Part shown: positions 54,941 to 64,000 of the stretch, piece by piece
Layout: each line of letters begins with the position of its first letter
Numbering within the stretch: the first letter of the stretch is position 1
Assembly: GCF_023715465.1 (NCBI RefSeq)
Contig: NZ_JAMBOE010000001.1
Span: forward strand, 744,001-808,000
Direction: 5' to 3'
Source: Paenibacillus macerans
GTDB lineage: Bacteria; Bacillota; Bacilli; Paenibacillales; Paenibacillaceae
Length of the DNA: 64,000 bases
Notes under the pieces: model-generated
Told to the model about the DNA's origin: nothing
The model's database searches: none
Seen by the model: the letters and a program-made list of their open reading frames with translations, nothing else
Made by a program: the position numbers and the translations under genes

Positions 54941-56365
54941 TTAAAGGGTATGCACCGCCTCTTTAAAAATGCGTCCACGCTCTTCGTAGGAAGAGAACAT
55001 ATCCCAGCTCGCGCATGCCGGAGAGAGCAGCACAGCATCTCCGGATGCGGCCAAAGCCGCCGCCTCCTTAAGCGCGGTCCGCAGCGTTTCCGCGGCACTG
55101 TCACCATTATCGACCACCACGATGTCGGATAGACCCGCGAGTTCTCCGGCTTTGGCGATTTTTTCCTTCGTTTGCCCCAGGGCAACGAGCACCTTTACCT
55201 TTTGTTTAAAGACGGGCACCAACTCCATGTAATCGGAGCCCCGGTCCAGCCCGCCGGCGATCAGCACGATCGGAGCCGTTAAGGCGCCCAGCGCCATGAT
55301 CGTCGCCTTCGCGTTCGTCGCTTTGGAATTGTTGTAATAAACCACGCCGCGCTTCTCCGCGACGTATTCCAAACGATGCTCCACGCCGCGGAACGTACGC
55401 AATGGCTCCACAAGAGCCTCCGGCGCCGCGCCCGCGGCCAGAGCGATGGCAACCGCCGCCAAAGCGTTCTCCACGTTGAATCGTCCGGGCAGGGCGATGT
55501 CGCGCACATCGACAATTTTCCGTACCTCGCCGTCCGCCCCCCGGTACATGACGCTGCGGTCAAATCCGTCCTCCACGTCCGGAACATAGGCCGGTTGGAT
55601 GTAGACCCCCTCCGTCTTCAACTCCTCTGTCATCGAGAAAGGGAGCAGTTTTGCCCGGATGTAGGGCACCAGTTCGCGGCATGTAGGGTCGTCCCAATTG
55701 ACGACAGCCGTGTCCGCTGCCTCCTGGTTGGCGAACAGTTTGGCTTTGGAGGCCACATAGTCATCCATCGTACCGTGGTAGTCCAGGTGGGTCTCCGCCA
55801 CATTAAGCAGGCAAGCAACCTTGGGGCGGAACGCCTGCGTCCCTTTGAGTTGAAAGCTGCTAAGCTCGGCTACGAGCCAGTTATCGGCGCTCGCCGTCTC
55901 CGCCGCTTCACACAGCGGGGTGCCGATATTGCCGGCCACGAGCGGGCGAAGCCCGGCGGTTTCCAGCATTTTGCCGACCCATGTCGTCGTCGTCGTCTTC
56001 CCGTTGGAACCCGTAATCCCGATGATCGGCGCCACGCTGATCCGGTAGGCAACTTCCACCTCGGTCACGACGTCGATGCCCAGCTCCAGCGCTTTGGCCA
56101 CAGGCGGGGCCGAGTACGGGATGCCGGGGTTTTTGACGACCAGTTCGACGCCGGGATGGATAAGTCCTTCCGGGTGTCCGCCGCATACAACAGAAATTCC
56201 CAAAGCCTCCAGTTCGGATGCTTCGGGACACAGTTCCCTCTCCTTTTTGTCGTTAACCGTAACGACGGCTCCAAAATGATGCAGGGTTTTCGCGACCTGA
56301 ACGCCGCTTCTCGCTAAACCGATCACGACCACCTGGCGTCCCCGGTATTCTTCTGGATGCTTCAT
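54941..56365 (-). CDS. murD: UDP-MurNAc-L-alanine:D-glutamate ligase
   Basis: The 474-aa Mur ligase adds D-Glu. The ATP loop is GITGSNGKTTTTTW. The N-terminal Rossmann strand is VVVIGLARSGVQVAK, and NSKATNAKATIMAL and VLLSPACASWDMF are MurD motifs. The ATG at 56365 overlaps the region just after the mraY stop, with AAGGGG eight nt upstream. Confidence 0.97.
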   Translation of the reverse strand: MKHPEEYRGRQVVVIGLARSGVQVAKTLHHFGAVVTVNDKKERELCPEASELEALGISVVCGGHPEGLIHPGVELVVKNPGIPYSAPPVAKALELGIDVVTEVEVAYRISVAPIIGITGSNGKTTTTTWVGKMLETAGLRPLVAGNIGTPLCEAAETASADNWLVAELSSFQLKGTQAFRPKVACLLNVAETHLDYHGTMDDYVASKAKLFANQEAADTAVVNWDDPTCRELVPYIRAKLLPFSMTEELKTEGVYIQPAYVPDVEDGFDRSVMYRGADGEVRKIVDVRDIALPGRFNVENALAAVAIALAAGAAPEALVEPLRTFRGVEHRLEYVAEKRGVVYYNNSKATNAKATIMALGALTAPIVLIAGGLDRGSDYMELVPVFKQKVKVLVALGQTKEKIAKAGELAGLSDIVVVDNGDSAAETLRTALKEAAALAASGDAVLLSPACASWDMFSSYEERGRIFKEAVHTL

Positions 56366-56367
56366 GA

Positions 56368-57333
56368 TTACAACCCCTTGCTTAAGTAAAGTCCAATGCC
56401 CGCCAGGATAAGACCGGCCGCCCAAAACGTCACCACAACCCGCCATTCCGACCAGCCTGACAGCTCAAAATGGTGGTGAATCGGGCTCATTTTGAAAATC
56501 CGTTTTCCTCTCGTTTTAAAAGAGGTCACCTGAATGACGACGGACAGCATTTCGATGACGAAGATGCCGCCGATCACCAGAAAAAGCAGCTCGCTTTTCG
56601 TGATGATGGCGATCGCGCCGATCGCCCCGCCGAGCCCCAACGATCCGGTATCGCCCATAAACACCTTGGCCGGATGCGCGTTGAACACGAGGAAGCCAAG
56701 CACCGCCCCGATCATCGCTGCCGCGCAGACCGCGGAAGGGATCGAAGTCGCCTGCATCGCGATCACCGCGTACGCGCCGAACGCGATCGCGCTCACGCCG
56801 GACAAAAGTCCGTCCAGACCGTCGGTGAAGTTCACCGCGTTGCTGATTGCCAGCATCATGACGACAATAAAAGGATAATAGAACCAGCCGCCGAGGTCAA
56901 AAGACCAGCCGGTGCCCGGTATGCCGATCGCCGTGCTGTGCCCTTCCGAAATGAGCAAAGCGCACATGATACCGGCGAACAGCAGCTGTCCGAACAATTT
57001 TTGTCTGGGCGTCAATCCCAAAGACCGTTTAAATACGATTTTGATGTAGTCATCGAGAAAACCGATCAGCCCAAAGCCGAGCGTAGCGATCAGCAGCACG
57101 TAGAAATCGGTGTTGATGACTGAAAATTTAAGAAAAGACAACGTAAAGGCAAGCAAAATAATCACGCCGCCCATCGTTGGCGTACCCGCCTTTTTCTGAT
57201 GGCTTTGCGGTCCTTCCCCGCGTATTTGCTGACCGAATTTAAGCCGTCTCAGCAGCGGAATGATCAGCGGCGCCGAAATGACGGCCAAAATGAAGGATAC
57301 GCCGATCGTTAACAGAATTAGTCCAAAATCCAT
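56368..57333 (-). CDS. mraY: Phospho-MurNAc-pentapeptide transferase
   Basis: The 321-aa membrane enzyme makes lipid I from UDP-MurNAc-pentapeptide and undecaprenyl phosphate. The Mg site is FLDDYIKI, with [23 protein letters not shown] and SPIHHHFE as family motifs. About ten helices are seen. A GAGGGGGTG ribosome site precedes the ATG. Confidence 0.97.
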   Translation of the reverse strand: MDFGLILLTIGVSFILAVISAPLIIPLLRRLKFGQQIRGEGPQSHQKKAGTPTMGGVIILLAFTLSFLKFSVINTDFYVLLIATLGFGLIGFLDDYIKIVFKRSLGLTPRQKLFGQLLFAGIMCALLISEGHSTAIGIPGTGWSFDLGGWFYYPFIVVMMLAISNAVNFTDGLDGLLSGVSAIAFGAYAVIAMQATSIPSAVCAAAMIGAVLGFLVFNAHPAKVFMGDTGSLGLGGAIGAIAIITKSELLFLVIGGIFVIEMLSVVIQVTSFKTRGKRIFKMSPIHHHFELSGWSEWRVVVTFWAAGLILAGIGLYLSKGL

Positions 57334-57359
57334 GGGATTTCACCCCCTCTCGCCGGTGT

Positions 57360-58760
57360 TTAGTGCTTTAGTTTGCTATGTCTAACCGCGTCTACGACTT
57401 CCTCCAGCTTCATGCCCCGGGAAGCCTTGACCAGCACGACGTCCTTCGGATGGAGCAGCGAAATCAATTCGCGGATGAGCTCAGTTTTATCAGTATATGC
57501 GTGAATGCGCGCAGGTTCCAAATGTTCGGACGCGCCCTCGGCGATTTTTAGGCCCAGAGTTCCGTAAGTAAAAAGCCGATCCACTTGGCCCGGCGTCAAG
57601 GCGGCGCCGAGCTCGCGGTGGTATTCCTCCTCAGCGGCTCCAAGCTCGAGCATATCCCCGAGCACAGCGATTTTTTGACGGAAGCCTTTCATCTTTTCCA
57701 GCACTCCGATCGCCGCTCTCATCGCCGTGGGGCTGGCATTGTACGCATCGTTCAAGATCGTCACGCCGCTTGCGCCGATGATGCGCTCGATCCGCATTCC
57801 GGTTAGTTCGGCATGGCTCAGCCCGTCCCGAATCGCGGCTTCGCTGACCCCATAGCGGCGGGCGACCGCAAGCGCGGCCAAAGCGTTCACCACGTTGTGC
57901 TCGCCCAGCAGAGGCAGCTCCAGCGGTTCGCCGCCGTTCGCGTGCGAAGTGAACAAGGTGCGATCCTCCATGAACATCATCCCGGTCGGGTATTCGTCAT
58001 TGCCCTGGCCCAGACCAAACGTGACGGTCTGCAGCCGGTCCGGCTTCGGCGTGTCCGCCTCCGCGAGCACCTGGGGAATCAAAGGTTCGTCCCCATTGTA
58101 AACGAACAATCCCCCGGGCTTCATTCCCGCGAGGATCTCCAGTTTGGCCCGCGCGATTTCCTCCCGCGAGCCGAGCTGCAGCAGATGCGCTTCGCCGATG
58201 TTGGTAATGACCGCCGTCTCGGGCTCGGCCAGTTTGGACAGCAGCTCGATTTCGCGGCGGCCGCTCATGCCCATCTCCAGGACGGCGATCTCCGCATCCT
58301 CGGGCATCGCCAGGATCGTCAGCGGCAGCCCGATGTGGTTGTTAAAATTCCCTTTGGTTTTATGCACTTTATACGTGGTGGACAAAAGCGCGTAAACGAG
58401 GTCTTTGGTCGTCGTTTTCCCGTTGCTGCCCGTAATACCGACTACCTTGGCGCCCGTCTGGGCCAAGTAGGACTTGGCCAGCGTTTGCAGCGCCTCCAAG
58501 CAATCGTCTACCAGGACGGCCGGCCCGGGAGGCGTTCCTTTGGACCGCTCCCACAGGGTTGCGGCCGCTCCCGCGCCCAGACAACCGGCGGCAAAATCGT
58601 GCCCGTCAAACCTTTCCCCGGATAACGGAATAAACAAACAGTCCTTTACGATTTGCCGGGAATCGGTAACCGCGCCGTGCACCGTAATGCCCGAATCGGC
58701 TGCCTCCCGCACTTGTCCGCCGCACATCGCGGCTATATCCGCCAGTTTTCTAATTATCAC
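57360..58760 (-). CDS. murF: UDP-MurNAc-tripeptide:D-Ala-D-Ala ligase
   Basis: The 466-aa Mur ligase completes the pentapeptide. The ATP loop is GITGSNGKTTTKDLV. NDAYNASPTAMRAAI is the MurF-specific segment and LGDMLELG follows. The GTG start overlaps the murE stop by 4 bp (GTGA). The gene is within the dcw cluster here, unlike in B. subtilis. Confidence 0.96.
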   Translation of the reverse strand: MIIRKLADIAAMCGGQVREAADSGITVHGAVTDSRQIVKDCLFIPLSGERFDGHDFAAGCLGAGAAATLWERSKGTPPGPAVLVDDCLEALQTLAKSYLAQTGAKVVGITGSNGKTTTKDLVYALLSTTYKVHKTKGNFNNHIGLPLTILAMPEDAEIAVLEMGMSGRREIELLSKLAEPETAVITNIGEAHLLQLGSREEIARAKLEILAGMKPGGLFVYNGDEPLIPQVLAEADTPKPDRLQTVTFGLGQGNDEYPTGMMFMEDRTLFTSHANGGEPLELPLLGEHNVVNALAALAVARRYGVSEAAIRDGLSHAELTGMRIERIIGASGVTILNDAYNASPTAMRAAIGVLEKMKGFRQKIAVLGDMLELGAAEEEYHRELGAALTPGQVDRLFTYGTLGLKIAEGASEHLEPARIHAYTDKTELIRELISLLHPKDVVLVKASRGMKLEEVVDAVRHSKLKH

Positions 58761-60247
58761 TTCGCCAAACCCCTTATCGCTTCTTTTGCTACGATTCGAT
58801 CATCAAAATCGAGCACCGCGGTTCCGATCAACTGATAGGTTTCATGACCTTTCCCCGCAATCAATACTACATCTTCACGGCTTGCCATTTCAATAGCTTT
58901 TTGAATGGCCTCGCGGCGGTCTACGATCAGTTCGTAACGGCTGCGATCCACTCCGTCGCCGATCAATCCCTGCTCGATGTCGACTAGTATAGCATCGGGA
59001 TTTTCGGTGCGCGGGTTGTCGGAGGTCACGATGACGTGCTGGGCGTATTTCGCGGCGATTCGCCCCATGATCGGACGCTTCGTACGGTCGCGGTCGCCGC
59101 CGCAGCCGAAGACGCAGATAACGCGGCCTTGGGCAAACTCGTTTACGGTCCGCAGCACATTCTCCAGCCCGTCGGGAGTATGGGCGTAATCGACGATAAC
59201 GGCGAAGGATTGGCCCTCATCGACCGCCTCGACCCGTCCTTCCACACCTTTGACCGCTTCCAGGCTGGTCTTGATCCGTTCGAGCGGGATCCCTTCGAGC
59301 AAGGCGGCCGCAATCGCTGCAAGCGCGTTGTACACGTTGAACTTGCCGACCATGCGCAGCGAAATATCGGCGCTGCCTTGGAAAGTGTCAACATGAAACG
59401 AAGTGCCTTTCGCGGTTACGGAAATGTCCGAGGCGCGGACATCGGCCTCGTTCTCCACCCCGTACGTGATCGTTTCCGCGGCGGTTTGTTTGGCGAAATA
59501 GAAGCTTGCCGGGTCATCCGCATTAAGGACCGCGTAGCTTCGTTCGTTTGGATCGGCCGGATAGGCGTTGCCCAGGCGGGAGAAGAACAGCCCCTTGGCC
59601 CCGCGGTATTCTTCCATCGTACTATGATAATCCAAATGGTCCTGGGTCAAGTTCGTAAAGATGGCCGTCCGGAAAAAAGTTCCTTTAACGCGGCCCTGTT
59701 CCAGCGCATGGGAAGATACCTCCATCACGCAGTAATCCGCGCCGCCTTCGGCCATTTCGTGCAAATACCGCTGCAGTTCGAGCGATTCCGGCGTTGTGCC
59801 GGACATCGGATGCGTCCGGCCGGCAAATTTGCGCTGAATCGTGCCGATGAGCCCGGTGGCGAGACCTTGATCCTCAAAAATGCGCTCGATCAGATAAGTC
59901 GTCGTCGTTTTGCCATTCGTTCCGGTAACGCCTACGACCTTGAGACGCCGGCTGGGAAACCCGAAAAACACGTTGCCCAAAACCGCCATCGCCAAACGGC
60001 TGTCCTTCACTTTAAGCTGAGGCAGCTCACAATCGTCAAGCCAACGCTCCACAACGAGCGCCGCCGCTCCTTTTTCCGCAGCTTGCGGGGCAAAGTCATG
60101 CCCGTCGACCGTATGCCCGGGGAGGCATATAAACAAATCGCCGGGCTGAACCTTCCGCGAGTCGATGGCCATGCCTTCGCACGCCTGCTCCCCGTCGCCT
60201 CGTATTTGTGAAGCTATCAAATAAGTTGCCAATTCCTTAAGAAGCAT
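58757..60247 (-). CDS. murE: UDP-MurNAc-tripeptide synthetase, meso-DAP specific
   Basis: The 496-aa Mur ligase adds the third stem residue. The ATP loop is GVTGTNGKTTTTYL. The DNPR motif (VTSDNPRTENP) marks use of meso-diaminopimelate rather than lysine. EVSSHALEQGRV is also conserved. It pairs metabolically with dapL at 28 kb. The ATG at 60247 has GGAGGGG upstream; the frame is open for eight more codons. Confidence 0.97.
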   Translation of the reverse strand: MLLKELATYLIASQIRGDGEQACEGMAIDSRKVQPGDLFICLPGHTVDGHDFAPQAAEKGAAALVVERWLDDCELPQLKVKDSRLAMAVLGNVFFGFPSRRLKVVGVTGTNGKTTTTYLIERIFEDQGLATGLIGTIQRKFAGRTHPMSGTTPESLELQRYLHEMAEGGADYCVMEVSSHALEQGRVKGTFFRTAIFTNLTQDHLDYHSTMEEYRGAKGLFFSRLGNAYPADPNERSYAVLNADDPASFYFAKQTAAETITYGVENEADVRASDISVTAKGTSFHVDTFQGSADISLRMVGKFNVYNALAAIAAALLEGIPLERIKTSLEAVKGVEGRVEAVDEGQSFAVIVDYAHTPDGLENVLRTVNEFAQGRVICVFGCGGDRDRTKRPIMGRIAAKYAQHVIVTSDNPRTENPDAILVDIEQGLIGDGVDRSRYELIVDRREAIQKAIEMASREDVVLIAGKGHETYQLIGTAVLDFDDRIVAKEAIRGLAK

Positions 60248-60325
60248 AACTACCCCTCCGTATTTCAACAACGTTCGTGAACACTCACTCTATATTATCA
60301 CCAAAAACTGCAAAGTTCAGGAAAA

Positions 60326-62278
60326 TTACTCATTATGATTATGCAGTTGTTCCGCATCCGCCTCGCTGCCCATATAAATGCGGATTGTCGAACCCTTTTC
60401 GACCCTGGCCCCGGGCTTCGGCGCCTGGTTAATCACCACATTGCCCGCTCCGGATTTCGCCAGGTTGAAATTCATGTTGAGGTTCTCATAGATTTCCTGC
60501 GCCGTATGTCCGACCAGATCGGGAACTGTGACAATCGGCGTCTCTCCGTATTTGTATTTCTTGGTGACCTGTTTCTGGCGAGGCGGAACTTGCATGTATT
60601 CCAGCGCATCCTCCATAATATTCCGCACGATCGGGGCGGCTACCACGCCGCCGAATTGAACCCCTTGCGGATTGTCGACCGCCGTATAAACGACGAGTTG
60701 CGGATCGTCCGCCGGAGCGAAGCCGATAAAAGAAACGATGTGCTCGTTTGCAGAATATCGACCGTTTACGACCTTTTGCGCCGTCCCGGTCTTTCCGCCT
60801 ACGCGGTAACCATCGATGAACGCGTTGCCGCCCGTGCCTTTGGCGACGACGCTTTCCAGTGCGGTTCGAACCTGCTTGGACGTCTCTTCCGAAATGACCT
60901 GGCGCACCAACTGCGGTGTCGATTCCGAGACGACCTCGCCCGTGTCGGGATTCGTCCACGCCTTGGCAACGTAAGGCTTATACAGCTTACCGCCGTTGAT
61001 CGCGGCCGAAACCGCGGTGATCTGCTGAATCGGCGTCACCGACACCCCTTGGCCGAACGAGGTCGTCGCCAGCTCCACTGGGCCGACCCGGGACAGCTTG
61101 AACAGGATTCCGTTTTCCTCGCCGTTCAAGTCGATGCCGGTTTTGCTGCCGAAGCCGAAATTTTTGATGTACTGGAACAGCTTTTCTTTGCCCAGTCGCT
61201 GCCCGAGTGCTACGAACCCGGGGTTGCAGGAATTCTCCACCACCTGGAGGAACGTCTGGCTGCCGTGCCCGCCCCTCTTCCAGCAGCGGAGTGTGGCCCC
61301 GCCAACCTTGGCATATCCCGGATCAAAAAACCGCTCTCCCAGCAGATCGACCTTTTTCTCTTGGAGCGCGGCGGCCAAGGTGATGATCTTGAACGTGGAA
61401 CCCGGTTCGTACGTCATCCAGATCGGAAGGTTCCGGTTATATACCGCCGAATCGTATTCCTGATATTGCGCGGGCTCAAAACCCGGTCTTGCCGCCATGC
61501 CCAAAATTTCGCCCGTCTTCGGATTCATTGCGATGGTCAGCGCCGAATCGGCCTGCAGCCGGTCCATCGCCTGATCCAGCTCGCGCTCGATGATGCTTTG
61601 GATCGATTTGTCGATCGTCAGCGTCAGGTTCAGCCCGTCTTTCGGCTCCACGTATTTCTCCGACGATCCCGGCATCAATCGGCCGCCGGCGTCGGACAAA
61701 TAGGACACGCTGCCGTTCATGCCGCTCAGCAGGCTTTCGTATTTACTTTCCACTCCGGTCAGCCCCTGGTTGTAGCTGCCGGTAAAACCTAAGATATGGG
61801 CGGCAAGTCCTCCATAAGGATAATACCTTTTGTTGTCTTCGGCAACAACAATACCCGGAAGAGCCAAATCACGAATTTCCTGCGCTTTTTCCATCGTAAT
61901 TTTGCGTCCGCCGGGTTGCAGCCTGACTATGGATTGTTTCTTGGTGATCGACTTCAAGATCTCGTCCTCGCTCATGCCGACCAGAGGTGCCAGGCTTTTG
62001 GCCGTCTGCTCCGGATGTTTGATTTGCACCGGAATGGCCATGACCGTCGGCGTCGTGATATTGTAAGCCAGCACGTTGCCGTTCCGGTCGCTGATTTCTC
62101 CCCGTTTTGCCGAATAAGGGATGTTCCGGCGCCAGGAGTCCTCCGCTTTGGCCGACAACTCCGCGCCTTTTCCGATTTGCACATAGGCAAGGCGCACGGC
62201 AAGGGCCGCAAATAACAAACACAACACCATCAACAGCCAGAACAGTCTTCGTCTGACGGTAAACTTGGAAATTTTCAC
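60326..62278 (-). CDS. spoVD: Class B penicillin-binding protein SpoVD
   Basis: The 650-aa protein has one N-terminal transmembrane helix, a dimerisation domain, a transpeptidase and one C-terminal PASTA domain (TVPDLVGHTAQEIYENLNMNF...). The active-site motifs are GSTFKI (Ser-x-x-Lys), NSCNPG (SxN) and GKTGTAQ (KTG). Its order pbpB-spoVD-murE and single PASTA fit SpoVD, which cross-links cortex peptidoglycan during sporulation with SpoVE. The GTG at 62278 has AGGGGGG upstream; the ATG 14 codons earlier lacks it. Confidence 0.92.
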   Translation of the reverse strand: MKISKFTVRRRLFWLLMVLCLLFAALAVRLAYVQIGKGAELSAKAEDSWRRNIPYSAKRGEISDRNGNVLAYNITTPTVMAIPVQIKHPEQTAKSLAPLVGMSEDEILKSITKKQSIVRLQPGGRKITMEKAQEIRDLALPGIVVAEDNKRYYPYGGLAAHILGFTGSYNQGLTGVESKYESLLSGMNGSVSYLSDAGGRLMPGSSEKYVEPKDGLNLTLTIDKSIQSIIERELDQAMDRLQADSALTIAMNPKTGEILGMAARPGFEPAQYQEYDSAVYNRNLPIWMTYEPGSTFKIITLAAALQEKKVDLLGERFFDPGYAKVGGATLRCWKRGGHGSQTFLQVVENSCNPGFVALGQRLGKEKLFQYIKNFGFGSKTGIDLNGEENGILFKLSRVGPVELATTSFGQGVSVTPIQQITAVSAAINGGKLYKPYVAKAWTNPDTGEVVSESTPQLVRQVISEETSKQVRTALESVVAKGTGGNAFIDGYRVGGKTGTAQKVVNGRYSANEHIVSFIGFAPADDPQLVVYTAVDNPQGVQFGGVVAAPIVRNIMEDALEYMQVPPRQKQVTKKYKYGETPIVTVPDLVGHTAQEIYENLNMNFNLAKSGAGNVVINQAPKPGARVEKGSTIRIYMGSEADAEQLHNHNE

Positions 62279-62357
62279 TGGTTGCCCCCCTATCCCATCC
62301 TGACGTTTGAATGTTTTCATATCAAGGATATTCAGGACAACCAGGGGTTAGAACAAG

Positions 62358-64000
62358 CTATGGCGAGTTCGCGCCAGCCACTGACTCGCCGGAGACTTCA
62401 CCGTCCGCCGTCTCACTGCCGTCCGCCGCTTCCCCCTTTGTTTCCTCCTCCGTGACCGGCGGCTCAAGCGTCAATTCGACTCTTCGCGCCCCATTCTCTT
62501 CGATCACTTTTTGCGAGGCGACGTATCCTTCCCCCTTTGCGGTGACTGGCACCTGAAGAACCGATAGCAGCTCCATCGCATCCCGCAGCGATTCTCCATT
62601 CAGGTTCGGAATTTTCATGTTCGCTCCTTCTTCGGTCAGCAAATAAACGAATTGGCCCGTTTTCAGGATGCTTCCTGCTTTGGGGTATTGGGAGATAACT
62701 CCCGTGCCGCTTCCCAAGGTCGCATAGGAGATCCCTGCGGCAACGAGGGTGTCTTTGGCTTTTTGCACGCCCATTCCCTTAAGGTCGGGAACCTTCGGTC
62801 CGCTTTCAGCATGATTCGATTTCTCGGCGTTGGTATCAATCGTTTTAGGCACGCCCATATACTGGAGTGTTTGGTTTACGATTTTTTTGAACACCGGGGC
62901 CGCCGCCGTTCCGCCGCCCAGCTCGGAATCCTTCGGTTCGTCAATCAAAACGATGACGGCGATCTTCGGATCATCCACTGGCGCATAGCCGATAAAAGAA
63001 ACGACCTGCTTGGAATAGTTATATTCGCCGTTCACGACTTTTACAGCCGTTCCCGTTTTCCCCGCGATCCGGTAACCCTCAATGTAAGCGTGGCGGCCGG
63101 TCCCAATTTTCTGGTCGGAAACGACTTGCTCCAAATATCCGCCAACTTCCTTTGCGGTTTCCGGCGCGATCACCTGGCGGATAACTTTCGGTTTGATCTC
63201 CTCCGTTTTACCGGTTTGCGGATCAGTGATGGATTTGACGATATGCGGCTCCATCAGCTTGCCGCCATTCGCCACCGCCGCCACCGCAACGATCTGCTGC
63301 AGCGGCGTAACGAGCAACTTGCCGTGCCCGTAGGACATCGCCGCGAAGTCGGCCTGCTGCACGGGATCGACAATCCCTTTGGCTTCGCCCGGCAGCTCAA
63401 TGCCCGTCTTCTGCCCGAATCCGAAATTGTCGACGTAGCTTTTCAGCCGTTCGGGGCCCAGCATCTCATAGCCCAGTTTGACAAAACCAACGTTACTGGA
63501 ACGCTTCACACCCTCCAAGTAAGTGATCGGCCCCCAGCCGGATCGTTTTAAATCGTGGATCGTTCGCCCCGGAACACGGATACTACCCGACATATAAGTG
63601 GCATTCGGGTTAAAAACCCCTTCCTGAACAGCTCCGGCCAAGGTGACGATTTTAAACGTCGATCCCGGTTCATACACCGATTTGATCGCGTGGTTGTAAA
63701 AGTTTTTCTGATCGACATCGGCCCAATATTCATTGGGGTCGTATGTAGGCATGTTTGCCATTCCGAGAATTTCCATCGTTTTCGGATCTACGGCGATGAC
63801 GCTCATGCTGATCGGCTGCAGTTCAGCATACGCTTCCTTCATCGCTTGTTCGATATAATACTGGATCGTATCATCGACCGTTAGCTGCAGGTTCTGCCCG
63901 TTTTTCGCCGGCTGGTAAATTTCGCTGGCTTTCGGGATTTCAATCCCCCTGCCGTCGCGTTTATATTCGATATAACCGTCTTCTCCCTTTAGCTTCTCGT
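62358..64000 (-). CDS. pbpB: Class B penicillin-binding protein 2B (5' end outside window)
   Basis: The frame is open to the right window edge, so about 547 codons are present and the N-terminal anchor is missing. The transpeptidase motifs are EPGSTFKI, RSSNVG and GKTGTA. Two C-terminal PASTA domains follow (KVPDLKGMGVQKAKD and MKIPNLNGESLRDAM), then an acidic Ser/Glu-rich tail. In this position it should be the essential septal transpeptidase. It has the same overall plan as spoVD downstream, suggesting an ancient duplication. Confidence 0.93.
   Translation of the reverse strand, partial: EKLKGEDGYIEYKRDGRGIEIPKASEIYQPAKNGQNLQLTVDDTIQYYIEQAMKEAYAELQPISMSVIAVDPKTMEILGMANMPTYDPNEYWADVDQKNFYNHAIKSVYEPGSTFKIVTLAGAVQEGVFNPNATYMSGSIRVPGRTIHDLKRSGWGPITYLEGVKRSSNVGFVKLGYEMLGPERLKSYVDNFGFGQKTGIELPGEAKGIVDPVQQADFAAMSYGHGKLLVTPLQQIVAVAAVANGGKLMEPHIVKSITDPQTGKTEEIKPKVIRQVIAPETAKEVGGYLEQVVSDQKIGTGRHAYIEGYRIAGKTGTAVKVVNGEYNYSKQVVSFIGYAPVDDPKIAVIVLIDEPKDSELGGGTAAAPVFKKIVNQTLQYMGVPKTIDTNAEKSNHAESGPKVPDLKGMGVQKAKDTLVAAGISYATLGSGTGVISQYPKAGSILKTGQFVYLLTEEGANMKIPNLNGESLRDAMELLSVLQVPVTAKGEGYVASQKVIEENGARRVELTLEPPVTEEETKGEAADGSETADGEVSGESVAGANSP

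Noticed and set aside
60335..61792. Plus-strand 485-codon open frame antisense to spoVD
   Set aside because: Composition is typical of antisense frames, and spoVD on the other strand has all catalytic motifs.

Overview
The window looks like a chromosome segment of a low- to mid-GC, endospore-forming, meso-DAP-type Gram-positive bacterium of the Paenibacillus group. The evidence is the linked sigE, sigG, spoIIGA, spoVE and spoVD genes, strong AGGAGG-type ribosome sites with many TTG/GTG starts, SLH-domain surface proteins, a Paenibacillus-style pyr operon with a PyrR attenuator, T-box control, and LL-diaminopimelate aminotransferase. The genus is inferred from gene content and synteny. No rRNA or database search was available.

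Layout. 1-6.9 kb is a mixed accessory stretch: a partial MBL-fold lipoprotein, a secreted protein with eight Ig-like repeats, a small beta-rich protein, tRNA-Leu, a Spo0E-like phosphatase, a GNAT acetyltransferase, a DUF1259-like protein, decayed gene fragments and two CAU tRNAs. 7-16 kb is a minus-strand transport locus with two MacB/LolD-type ATPases, a HlyD-like lipoprotein adaptor, a large FtsX-like permease and two paralogous solute-binding lipoproteins. An SLH-GH18 protein at 16.3-17.9 kb follows on the plus strand. 18-27 kb is the pyrimidine operon pyrR-pyrB-pyrC-carA-carB-pyrF-pyrE with its promoter and attenuator. 27.9-32.3 kb holds dapL, an RluD-like pseudouridine synthase, lspA, a YteA-type zinc-finger protein and a small membrane protein.

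32.4-46.2 kb is a division and sporulation block on the minus strand: spoIIGA-sigE-sigG, then a MerR regulator with a flavinylated surface reductase, then ylmC-pgeF-yggS-sepF-ylmG-ylmH-divIVA and a T-box-controlled eukaryote-like ileS. 46.7-64 kb is the dcw cluster, read from the right edge: pbpB (cut by the window), spoVD, murE, murF, mraY, murD, spoVE, murG, murB, murA, divIB, ftsA, ftsZ. Together these make peptidoglycan precursors, place the septum and start sporulation gene expression.

The most notable non-genic signals are these. A MITE-like repeat family bounded by GTTCAAAAAGT / ACTTTTTGAAC has five copies in 13 kb, one of them inside the ileS T-box leader between Stem I and the rest of the riboswitch. 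A second ~280-bp intergenic repeat family has compensatory changes in its stem. A hairpin covers the sigG ribosome-binding site. A perfect 21-bp palindrome sits in a 19-bp promoter spacer beside a MerR gene. Starts are adjusted wherever a Shine-Dalgarno sequence clearly favours an internal start.
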